Of a stretch of 64,000 bases of DNA, positions 56,727 to 64,000 are shown piece by piece. A program made the position numbers and the translations under genes. The notes beneath the pieces were generated by a model. It had not been told where the DNA came from. It was given only the letters and a program-made list of their open reading frames with translations, and did no database searches. The first letter of the stretch is position 1. The number at the start of each line of letters is the position of its first letter. The stretch covers positions 558,076-622,075 of the forward strand of contig JADMKP010000008.1 in the NCBI GenBank assembly GCA_015478775.1, given 5' to 3'. Source of the stretch: Fermentimonas sp. (GTDB lineage: Bacteria > Bacteroidota > Bacteroidia > Bacteroidales > Dysgonomonadaceae).

Positions 56727-58274
56727 TTATAAAATTACAATTGCATGTTTTCCAATCAAAAACATTTCTTTATTAGATAAAACTGCACTAAGTTGTAAAT
56801 CGTTTCTAATATCTTTAAGCCGTAGCATGAGTAACCTTTTTTCAGTTTGCTCCTTCAGAATATCTTCTCTAGAAACTTCTATTATATCTTTTCCTAAATA
56901 AACATCCATATTTTCAGCACGAGATATTTTATATACTAAGTAATCATCAATCATGTGTTCTTTAGATATCATTTTTGCCTTTTCGCACATACTTGCCCAC
57001 CCCAGTTGATCGTTTAAATGTGGCATAGACCAACCTATAATAAATATTGCCATTAAAAAACCAAGCACCATGGTGTTTATTGCCTGATAAATATCTCTTC
57101 TTTGGTATAATAAATAAAAAACCAGAAGTCCTGTAATAGTTATCACTCCTGCGCCACTATAAATTATCCAATTATTTAGATACTGCATCTCTTCTAATTT
57201 GCTTATATACAAAATGGTAGGTAACGCAAAAACAAAAATAACTGCAGGTAAGGCTATGGATAGTTTAATCCACCTATTTTGTATGTCGAATTTATCAAAA
57301 ATAATAATTGTTAGAAAAATGAGGAACGGTATAATAGGCAGTGAGTATATTGCCAATTTAGAGCTGATTAGAGAAAGCATTACAAAAGATGATATAATAA
57401 TAACGCTGAAAAATTCTTCCAATGTATTAGTAATTTTTTTTTTCAATATAGAGGCAATAAATAGTCCTATTGCCAAGAACGACCAAGGTGCAAGTGAATA
57501 CCAAATGCTGATTGCGTAGTAATAAAAAGGTTCTTTGTGATGAAAAGAATCAATTCCTCTACCCACGGTTTGGTGAAAGAGTAAGTTATTGATATATTCT
57601 CTTCCCCCTTCAAAATATGCACCGCCAAACCATATAATACAGCATATGACAATAACCATTAAGGTCTTCCATCCCCAATACTTCATAAATTCATTCATTC
57701 TTTTATTATAAAGTAAAAATAGAGTTGTAGATATTAAAGGAATTAACAAGCCCAATGGACCTTTAGAAAAAAGTGCTAAAAACAGATAAACAGGAAATAG
57801 CCATTGATCTAGTTTATTACTCTTTCCCACATACATTTTATAGAAAGTGTATAAGGATAATACAATGAACATATTCATAAGCATGTCCATACGCACCACT
57901 AGAGTTACACCTGTAAATAATACAGTAGTAATTAGCATAAGTATGGCTGTGGGCTCGTTAATATTGTATTCTGTTCGCACCCATCTAGTCATTGTTATAA
58001 CAATTATTATTGATGGTATAAATGACAACAATGAGTAATACCACATTCTGTGTTCTCCTAGTAAAAGTTTTCCTAACATCATAAGCCAAAAATGTAGTGG
58101 AGGCTTGTCTGCGTAAATCTCACCCTGATTGGTGAATGTGAAAATATTACCGTTACTAATTGCTTCATCTACAATACTCAAATAACGTAATTCGTTATTC
58201 GGTGTAAAATCGCGCAAGATCATGATGGGCAACAAAGCAATAAACCAAATTAAATAGATGTATTTATTTTTCAT
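56727..58274 (-). CDS. GT39/ArnT-like lipid-linked glycosyltransferase
   Basis: 515 residues from the ATG at 58274. About 12 membrane helices and a periplasmic C-terminus. N-terminal motif LRDFTPNNELRYLSIVDEAI followed by YADKPPLHFWLMMLGK is the PMT/ArnT signature with acidic catalytic residues in the first loop. Uses a polyprenyl-phosphate sugar as donor to glycosylate lipid A or another envelope acceptor. It overlaps the end of the LAB_N gene by 11 nt. Confidence 0.9.
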   Translation of the reverse strand: MKNKYIYLIWFIALLPIMILRDFTPNNELRYLSIVDEAISNGNIFTFTNQGEIYADKPPLHFWLMMLGKLLLGEHRMWYYSLLSFIPSIIIVITMTRWVRTEYNINEPTAILMLITTVLFTGVTLVVRMDMLMNMFIVLSLYTFYKMYVGKSNKLDQWLFPVYLFLALFSKGPLGLLIPLISTTLFLLYNKRMNEFMKYWGWKTLMVIVICCIIWFGGAYFEGGREYINNLLFHQTVGRGIDSFHHKEPFYYYAISIWYSLAPWSFLAIGLFIASILKKKITNTLEEFFSVIIISSFVMLSLISSKLAIYSLPIIPFLIFLTIIIFDKFDIQNRWIKLSIALPAVIFVFALPTILYISKLEEMQYLNNWIIYSGAGVITITGLLVFYLLYQRRDIYQAINTMVLGFLMAIFIIGWSMPHLNDQLGWASMCEKAKMISKEHMIDDYLVYKISRAENMDVYLGKDIIEVSREDILKEQTEKRLLMLRLKDIRNDLQLSAVLSNKEMFLIGKHAIVIL

Positions 58275-58911
58275 ACACACTGCATTTCTTGTTGTTATAG
58301 TCTATCATAATATTACGGATGTATGCTATAAACCCAAAGGACTGTCCGAGAATCAATACCGGATCGAGTCGGAAAATTGCATATGTAATAATTATAGAAG
58401 AACCAACCAGGCTAATAATCCAGAACCCTAAAGGAAGAACAGATTGTTTATGAGCAGCCGAATAAAAGAACTGATATATAAATCGTAGTGCAAATACTAT
58501 TTGTCCCATTGATCCAAAAATTAAGAGCCATAATGGTACATTAGCGTTGTTAAAAAATGTATGGGTGAAATGCGGCAGATCACGAAGCATTATAACTAAA
58601 GCAACAACAGGCGTGATAATAAGAATAGATTTTATTACAGCATTTAATCTTTGCCAATGGTTCTGAATATTTAAGTTCCAGAGATATATGTAATAAGAGA
58701 TGAGTTGGCCTAGTATAATTGCAAAATCGTTACGCAAAACACCATATATAAATAACAAGTATGAACCTAAAATACTCATTACCCAGAATGCAATCGGAGC
58801 TAAAACTTTTCCTGCTTTTTCGGAAACAATCCACTGATATAGTATACGTGCGGAGAAAAAAAGTTGTGCCAAGAAACCAATGGCAAATACCCAACTGTTA
58901 CTTTCTTGCAT
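58264..58911 (-). CDS. LAB_N-domain membrane protein
   Basis: 215 residues, about seven helices in two similar halves: FLAQLFFSARILYQWIVSEK with APIAFWVMSILGSYLLFIYGVLRNDFAIILGQ, and then IVFALRFIYQFFYSAAHKQ with LPLGFWIISLVGSSIIITYAIFRLDPVLILGQ. This is the lipid-A-disaccharide-synthase N-terminal-like (LAB_N) domain, small-transporter-like, here duplicated within one protein. Probably flips or presents the lipid-linked sugar made by the GT2 protein to the GT39 transferase. It lies 2 nt after the GT2 gene. Confidence 0.88.
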   Translation of the reverse strand: MQESNSWVFAIGFLAQLFFSARILYQWIVSEKAGKVLAPIAFWVMSILGSYLLFIYGVLRNDFAIILGQLISYYIYLWNLNIQNHWQRLNAVIKSILIITPVVALVIMLRDLPHFTHTFFNNANVPLWLLIFGSMGQIVFALRFIYQFFYSAAHKQSVLPLGFWIISLVGSSIIITYAIFRLDPVLILGQSFGFIAYIRNIMIDYNNKKCSVYEK

Positions 58912-58913
58912 TT

Positions 58914-59657
58914 TTAATCTACATTAAAGGCACTCACATAATAATTTATATATCTTTTTTTCATCCAGCGGTAAGCAAAGCAATCAATAAACGGTCCGTA
59001 CAGCCTATTCCATAGGTTATATTTTGATGTTCCTGCCATTCGCGGATAATGACGTACAGGTATCTGCTTTACTTTGCCGTTTTGTAATAAAATTAGTGCC
59101 GCTAGAAATCTGTGCATACCATTAAAGAAAGGGATACGTTTGGCAAAATCGGTATGTATTATTTTTAGAGGGCAACCGGTGTCAGATATTCCATCATGCG
59201 TCATCATACGCCTAAATCCATTTGCTATTATAGATTGTAGTTTTTTGAAAAACGAATCTTTACGGTTTGCCCTTATGCCTGTTACCATTTCATAATCTGA
59301 AATATCATGCAATAGCAAATTAAAATCATCAGGATTGGTCTGTAAATCGGCATCCATATATCCAACATATTCAGAGAAGGTATAGTCTATACCGGCTTTA
59401 AGGGCTGCACTAAGCCCAGAATTCTTTTCAAGATGCAGATAAAAAAAAGCAGGGTTTCGTATGCATATCTCTTGAATTTTAATCAAACTATTGTCTTTTG
59501 AACCATCGTCAACAAAAAGAACGCAAGTGGTTAAAATAGACCTTGGCAAAAATTTTTGCAAGCTTTTCTCTAGTATGAATATGTTATCTGCTTCATTGTA
59601 TGCGGGAATAATTATAGTAAATCTGTAATTTGCTGTGCTGTTTACTTTAATATTCAT
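58914..59657 (-). CDS. GT2 polyprenyl-phosphate glycosyltransferase (DPM1/ArnC-like)
   Basis: 247 residues, cytoplasmic GT-A domain without the C-terminal helices of ArnC. FTIIIPAYNEADNIFILE, FVDDGSKDNSL, YMDADLQTNPDDF (DxD) and DTGCPLKIIHTDFAKRIPFFNGMHRFLAALI. It should transfer a sugar from a nucleotide donor to undecaprenyl phosphate. First gene of the operon; the 159-nt upstream gap shows no clear promoter. Confidence 0.92.
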   Translation of the reverse strand: MNIKVNSTANYRFTIIIPAYNEADNIFILEKSLQKFLPRSILTTCVLFVDDGSKDNSLIKIQEICIRNPAFFYLHLEKNSGLSAALKAGIDYTFSEYVGYMDADLQTNPDDFNLLLHDISDYEMVTGIRANRKDSFFKKLQSIIANGFRRMMTHDGISDTGCPLKIIHTDFAKRIPFFNGMHRFLAALILLQNGKVKQIPVRHYPRMAGTSKYNLWNRLYGPFIDCFAYRWMKKRYINYYVSAFNVD

Positions 59658-59763
59658 AATACTTTGTTATTAAGCTTATTATGTTTTATATTAACTGCAA
59701 TCAAACACATCCATTCTAGAGGATGAAGCGTTATATAAAAAGTTCCTTAATTAATCGGTAAAT

Positions 59764-59817
59764 ATAGTTTAAAAATATTCAATCTTGTATTTATGAAAAA
59801 ATAAATTGATAAACTAT
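59764..59817 (-). repeat. inverted repeat at the 3' end of the 250-residue protein gene
   Basis: ATAGTTTA and TAAACTAT (59764-59771, 59810-59817) with an inner TCAAT/ATTGA pair; the outer arm includes part of the stop codon. A possible terminator without a T-run. Confidence 0.45.
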
Positions 59818-60569
59818 TATTTATCTTTAAACATTTGTTGCATTATTTGTAGCGAATCATATGGATCCATTTCTTCTCCGTTTCCAGCATTGAAATAAAA
59901 TACTCCCTCCATTGATTTGTATATCTGTTGCAGTATCTGGAGTCCTGTCTTGTTATAAGATACTCTGTGTCCATCAATAGTAAAATAATCGAGTTTGTTT
60001 ATAACAGGGTCAAGCTTTTCACATTCACTTATTAAAAATTGGATGTTTTCTCTATTTTCTAGATCCTGTTTCTTATATGAATTCATTCTGTTTTTATGAA
60101 GTTGCTTATAGATTTGATCTTTATTGTTTGAACTCTCTAATTTTGTAAAGAGAGACTGATTAAGTATAAAAAGTGAATCTTCAATCTCCCTATATCGTGA
60201 GCTTAATTCAACACTTTTCTCAATGTGTGGCTCCATTACTTTTGCTATTTGATCTAGCAATAAATCAATTTCTTTTTGAGCAGCATCAATTTTATCAAAG
60301 TCATTAGGACCAAAAGGGTAGGGCTTGCTTTCTGCTATTCGTATCTCTTCTTTCTGTGCATCTTCTAAATCCCATAACATAGAATTAATTACACTCAGTT
60401 TCTCTTTAAAGCTCTCAACTTCCTTTTTAGATGCTGTTAACGTATTTTCGGGTAAAGGTGGGAAGCTTCTTAAAATGCGAAGGTAATCGTAGCTCTGACT
60501 ATTTGCTTTTGCAACATATAAAACCATTAATGTGAGTACAATATAATATCTAATATTTAATGTTTTCAT
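59817..60569 (-). CDS. hypothetical exported helical protein
   Basis: 250 residues. A signal peptide (MKTLNIRYYIVLTLMVLYVAKANSQ) is followed by an almost wholly helical, charged mature chain with likely coiled coils (about residues 45-110 and 120-175), ending in a Gln/Met-rich segment. No family recognised. It lies 50 nt after the broken OmpA-family gene and was probably co-transcribed with it. Confidence 0.7.
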   Translation of the reverse strand: MKTLNIRYYIVLTLMVLYVAKANSQSYDYLRILRSFPPLPENTLTASKKEVESFKEKLSVINSMLWDLEDAQKEEIRIAESKPYPFGPNDFDKIDAAQKEIDLLLDQIAKVMEPHIEKSVELSSRYREIEDSLFILNQSLFTKLESSNNKDQIYKQLHKNRMNSYKKQDLENRENIQFLISECEKLDPVINKLDYFTIDGHRVSYNKTGLQILQQIYKSMEGVFYFNAGNGEEMDPYDSLQIMQQMFKDK

Positions 60570-60619
60570 AATTATGATGTTTTTTAATTATATGTAAATT
60601 AAACTATCTCCACAGTTGG

Positions 60620-61454
60620 TCAATTAATTTTTATAAACTCCACTCGTCGGTTCATTGATTTATTTGCCGGAGTATCATTAGGTGCAACAGGTTTTGTTTC
60701 TCCAGCACCTTCTGTTTCCATACGTGAAGCATCTATACCAAAGTTTTTAATCAGTTCATTTTTCACAGATTCAGCTCTAAGATTAGACAGCTCTAGGTTT
60801 TTAGCATCATCTCCATCACTATCGGTGTGACCAATAATTTTCACTTTAACTGTTTCATTCTCTTTAAGAACATCTGCAATACTCTTTAAGGTGCCAAACG
60901 ACTCTGACTTCACAACTGCTTTGTTCACATCAAAAGTTATTCCATATGTAGTAAGCTTGCCTTCTGTAATCAGTTTACTACGCATATCGGGTGAGGCTGT
61001 TGTTATTTTTATGTTAGATATCAGAGGAAAACTAGATCTGTCCCATCCCGAAAAACGCATTCGGTTTAACTTCACGCCTGTATAGATGTTTGTAGGCATA
61101 TCCAAAACTTTCTCATCCTGATGGTATACTCTCACTCTTCGTTTTTGTATCCATAAAATTACATGGTTTAGTTGTTCCTTTATTACAGGATTTTTTGTAG
61201 CCACACCATCTATCCAATCCTCACCATCTTTATATCCCCTGCTTTCCCATCTGTCATATTCAAGAGCCAAGTGAAGGCCTCCCAAACCTGGAAATAATTC
61301 GTCATTCAACTCTTTACTATTATCCTCCCAATCGTTATAGAGGGTAAACTGAATACCATACCGATAATCCTCGTCGGGAATAATGTCAAACTCAACAATA
61401 AAATTATCAGGCAAGTCAAGCTCACGAGTATAACAATATAAATGCTCTTTTCAT
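60620..61454 (-). pseudogene. OmpA-family outer-membrane protein, broken near the 5' end
   Basis: The last 264 codons encode a lectin-like segment (NFIVEFDIIPDEDYRYGIQF) and an intact OmpA C-terminal peptidoglycan-binding domain (YGITFDVNKAVVKSES, IIGHTDSDGDDAKNLELSNLRAESVK, NRRVEFIKIN). The frame has no ATG: its first start is a TTG inside the domain. Upstream, a promoter box and an ATG at 61454 begin a signal peptide (MKRAFILLYS) that runs into TGA at once in another frame. This fits a deletion that removed most of the signal peptide and N-terminal domain. Expression from the TTG would give an unexported fragment. Confidence 0.75.
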
Positions 61455-61484
61455 GATAAATTATTTTAAATATGTTTAATTTAA

Positions 61485-61492
61485 CAAAGATA
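61485..61492 (-). promoter_or_regulatory. -7 box of the broken OmpA-family gene
   Basis: TATCTTTG on the minus strand, 30 nt before the orphan signal-peptide ATG at 61454. Confidence 0.5.
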
Positions 61493-61589
61493 ATACAAGA
61501 AAAGTTATTAATGATAATTAATCTCTTTTAAATATGTTAGCTAGTAAATTTGCTTATTGTCAATAAACGGGCTTTTATTATTTAATGCT

Positions 61590-61597
61590 TACTTTTG
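61590..61597 (+). promoter_or_regulatory. -7 box of the acyltransferase gene
   Basis: TACTTTTG, 38 nt before the ATG; -33 weak. Confidence 0.5.
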
Positions 61598-61635
61598 CAC
61601 ATTAAAAAATCTTCTGACTACAAGCTAATTTATTT

Positions 61636-62760
61636 ATGTCTAATTTATCTTCTGTTTCTTTTAAAGACTCTAAACCACATTATCAAATTCTAAATGGATT
61701 GCGAGGTGTGGCAGCTATTATGGTAATCTTTTATCACATTTTTGAGGCATTTGCTACAAGTTCAATGGATCAAAAATTTAATCACGGTTATCTGGCTGTC
61801 GATTTTTTCTTTGTACTCTCGGGTTTCGTAATTGGTTATGCATATGACGATCGATGGGGAAAGATGAGTGTGAACAATTTTTTCCGCAGAAGATTGATTC
61901 GCTTGCAGCCAATGGTGATCATGGGTGCATTATTGGGTTTGATTACTTTCCTGATTCAAGGTGGAGAAACGTGGGATGGTACAAAAGCCCCTATTATAAT
62001 GATAGCAATTGCTTTTGTTCTTCACATTTTTCTCATTCCAGCAATGCCAGGCAGTGGCGTTGAGGTGCGAGGTAACGGTGAGATGTTCCCGCTAAACGGA
62101 CCCAGCTGGTCGCTCTTCTTTGAATACATTGGAAACATTTTTTATGCTCTTTTCCTTCGTCGCTTATCCACAAAAGCACTTAAGATTGTAGTTGTATTAT
62201 CAGGAATAGGATTGGCCATATTTGCTGTAGGCAACTTTTCAGGATATGGTCATTTAGGAGTAGGGTGGACTCTTGCAGATAACAATTTTATTGGTGGACT
62301 ACTCCGATTGCTTTATGCATTTTCGGCAGGACTATTGATGTCACGCGTTTTTAAACCTAAAAGGATTAAAGGTGCATTTTTAATTAGCAGTATTGTTATA
62401 GTTTTCCTCCTCTCAATGCCCTTTGTTGGAAATAGTAATCAGTTATGGATTAATGGTTTGTACGATGCAGTTTGTACAATAATAATTTTCCCCATTCTGG
62501 TTTATATAGGTGCATCGGGCACAATCAATAATAAATTCTCTACTAAGGTATGTAAATTTCTAGGTGATATATCATATCCGCTATATATGGTGCACTACCC
62601 GTTTATGTATCTCTTCTATTCATGGGTATGGAAAAATGAGTTGACTTTTGCCGAGGTATGGCCAATGGCAATTGTTCTGTTGTTTGGAAATATAATTTTA
62701 GCTTGGATTATTTTAAAGTTTTATGATGTACCGCTAAGGAAATTTCTTGCAAAACTTTGA
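61636..62760 (+). CDS. acyltransferase 3 family membrane protein (OafA/YrhL type)
   Basis: 374 residues, about ten helices. LNGLRGVAAIMVIFYHIFEAF at the N-terminus supplies the catalytic His; LAVDFFFVLSGFVIGYAY and RRLIRLQPMVIMG (the RxxR motif) follow. It O-acylates sugars of envelope glycans or secreted metabolites. No SGNH domain. Single gene; convergent with the glycerate kinase gene. Confidence 0.92.
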   Translation: MSNLSSVSFKDSKPHYQILNGLRGVAAIMVIFYHIFEAFATSSMDQKFNHGYLAVDFFFVLSGFVIGYAYDDRWGKMSVNNFFRRRLIRLQPMVIMGALLGLITFLIQGGETWDGTKAPIIMIAIAFVLHIFLIPAMPGSGVEVRGNGEMFPLNGPSWSLFFEYIGNIFYALFLRRLSTKALKIVVVLSGIGLAIFAVGNFSGYGHLGVGWTLADNNFIGGLLRLLYAFSAGLLMSRVFKPKRIKGAFLISSIVIVFLLSMPFVGNSNQLWINGLYDAVCTIIIFPILVYIGASGTINNKFSTKVCKFLGDISYPLYMVHYPFMYLFYSWVWKNELTFAEVWPMAIVLLFGNIILAWIILKFYDVPLRKFLAKL

Positions 62761-62801
62761 TACTATCGTGTAAATCTCGTCTAATTTTAATAACTATATT
62801 A

Positions 62802-64000
62802 CTACCCAATCAATACAACTATCATATCCATTACATTTGTACCACTATTACCAATTGTGATATTACTTCCCAATTGCTTGAAAAAATGGTATGAATCGAA
62901 ATTAGATAAATACCCATTTGGGTCAATGCCGTCATTTATAGCATCATTTATTGTATATCCATCAACTACTGCTCCTGCAGCGTCTGTGGTTCCATCAGTT
63001 CCATCAGTACCTGCACATAGGATAGTGATATTGTGCCTGCCACTAATTTTTGTTGCTAGATATAATGCTAAATGCTGATTTCTACCTCCTTTACCCGTGC
63101 CTGTGACTTTAACGGTTGGCTCACCTCCAAAAAGTAAGCAATGTGATTTGATAATAGTGGTTTGAATGTTTGATGTTTTAGATGAAGTGTTTGATGTCTT
63201 GGCAGGAGTGTTTGATGTCTTAGCAGGATTATTGAATGTTTTAATTTGTATATTTGAATCAATTTTCTCGAGTATGAATTGAGCAACCTCAGTGTAATCT
63301 CCGTCCAAACTGTCGGTTACAATTTGCACATCAAATTCAAGTTCCGCAGCTTTTTCAGCTGCCCCTATCAAAGCAATTTTATTATTTCCTATTAAATGAT
63401 TATGTACCTTTCTAAAAATGTGATTATCAGATTTAGGGGTTTCAGCAATTAATCCTAACTGTCCATTATTCAAATGATTAATTAATATTGACGGGAAGGA
63501 ATCTGTAAGATTATATTTTTTTATAACCTCCAATGCATCATTAAATGTAGTGTTATCTGGTGCTGTTATGCCAGAAGCAATAACATCTAACAGGTCGCCA
63601 ATTACATCTGATAATATTAAACTAACAGTTGTTGCCGGGAATATTGCTTTTGCCAATTGTCCACCTTTAACTGCAGACAGATGTTTTCTCACACAATTAA
63701 TTTCTGAGATGGTTGCACCACAATTAATTAACTGGTCGTTTGCTATTTTTAAATCATTTAAAGTAGAACCTTCGGGATAATCTGCTAATAATGCGGAGGC
63801 ACCTCCTGAAATCAGGCATAATACAAGATCATTTTCATTAGCGCACTTTGCAATTTTAAGAATCTTATGGGTTGCATGTACTCCCTTTTCATCCTGTGTA
63901 GGGTGACCTGCTTCTATTACTCTTAATTGTTTTAACTTTCCTCCATGTTCATATTTAGTTACAACCAAACCGTCTGTAATTTTGTTGCCTAATATTTCTT
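62802..64000 (-). CDS. glycerate 2-kinase, MOFRL family (5' end outside window)
   Basis: The frame is open to the right edge (EILGNKITDG precedes LVVTKYEHGG), so the N-terminus is missing. About 399 codons are visible. Family features: EAGHPTQDEKGVHAT, LCLISGGASALLADYPEG, INCVRKHLSAVKGGQLAKA, LILSDVIGD and the MOFRL domain (LFGGEPTVKVTGTGKGGRNQH, CAGTDGTDGTTDAAGAVVDG). It makes 2-phosphoglycerate from glycerate. A 7-residue repeat is inserted at about 63168-63230, just before the MOFRL domain. Confidence 0.93.
   Translation of the reverse strand, partial: EILGNKITDGLVVTKYEHGGKLKQLRVIEAGHPTQDEKGVHATHKILKIAKCANENDLVLCLISGGASALLADYPEGSTLNDLKIANDQLINCGATISEINCVRKHLSAVKGGQLAKAIFPATTVSLILSDVIGDLLDVIASGITAPDNTTFNDALEVIKKYNLTDSFPSILINHLNNGQLGLIAETPKSDNHIFRKVHNHLIGNNKIALIGAAEKAAELEFDVQIVTDSLDGDYTEVAQFILEKIDSNIQIKTFNNPAKTSNTPAKTSNTSSKTSNIQTTIIKSHCLLFGGEPTVKVTGTGKGGRNQHLALYLATKISGRHNITILCAGTDGTDGTTDAAGAVVDGYTINDAINDGIDPNGYLSNFDSYHFFKQLGSNITIGNSGTNVMDMIVVLIG
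63168..63230 (-). repeat. in-frame 21-bp tandem repeat in the glycerate kinase gene
   Basis: Three 21-bp units (63168-63188, 63189-63209, 63210-63230), encoding NTPAKTS-type heptapeptides; two units differ at only a few positions. It lies in the linker before the MOFRL domain. Confidence 0.9.

Overview
The window is chromosomal DNA from a Bacteroidota bacterium. It is most likely a member of the Bacteroidales, and the gene set fits the Dysgonomonadaceae/Porphyromonadaceae range, but the species cannot be named from sequence alone. The reasons are: AT-rich DNA, repeated use of the Bacteroidota promoter (TTTG, about 20 nt, TAnnTTTG), weak ribosome binding sites, a fused SecDF, fused HisIE and HisB, an F-ATPase operon that begins with beta and epsilon, a Bacteroidota-type putative porin, DUF5687, and BlaI/M56 regulators with plug-like C-termini.

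Layout: 2-3772 (+) holds the end of a PspC-type membrane protein, two tRNA-Leu genes, the NAD(P)HX repair enzyme Nnr and ribosomal proteins L21/L27. 3795-11480 (-) is a complete histidine operon, hisGDCBHAF(IE), led by an 18-codon His-rich leader peptide and an intrinsic terminator: a readable attenuator. 11672-14620 (+) holds a porin and a solute-binding-like protein. 14780-23601 is mostly (-): a small periplasmic protein, a DUF368 membrane protein, an ABC ATPase with its DUF5687 membrane partner, a HerA-like ATPase, MenA and ProS. 24331-39839 is mixed: cysteine-synthase-like enzyme, MFS transporter with beta-mannosidase, a RelA-type ppGpp synthetase with a decayed hydrolase domain, FolK, Fe-alcohol dehydrogenase, GNAT, OvoA (ovothiol synthesis), lipid kinase, sodium symporter and EngB. 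39977-47385 (-) is the F1Fo ATP synthase operon, 47430-50519 (-) SecDF, and 50630-52741 (-) an M3 peptidase lipoprotein. 52905-55449 (+) is a BlaI/M56 sensor pair with visible tandem operators, followed by a small carboxypeptidase-regulatory-like protein. 55472-59657 (-) has tRNA-Gln and a tight four-gene envelope glycosylation operon. 59817-61454 (-) has a hypothetical exported protein and a broken OmpA-family gene. The window ends with an acyltransferase (+) and a glycerate kinase (-) that runs off the right edge.

The most unusual signal is not a gene. At least five genes end in short tandem arrays (17-23 bp units) whose first unit is the last codons plus the stop codon of the gene, so that each unit repeats a stop. 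Two of these arrays fill the whole gap between convergent genes, right up to the stop codon of the neighbour. In-frame relatives (21, 18 or 36 bp units) expand surface loops or tails in Nnr, glycerate kinase and FolK. A separate short interspersed repeat lies in three gaps in and beside the his operon. No CRISPR array, prophage, insertion sequence or defence island was seen.
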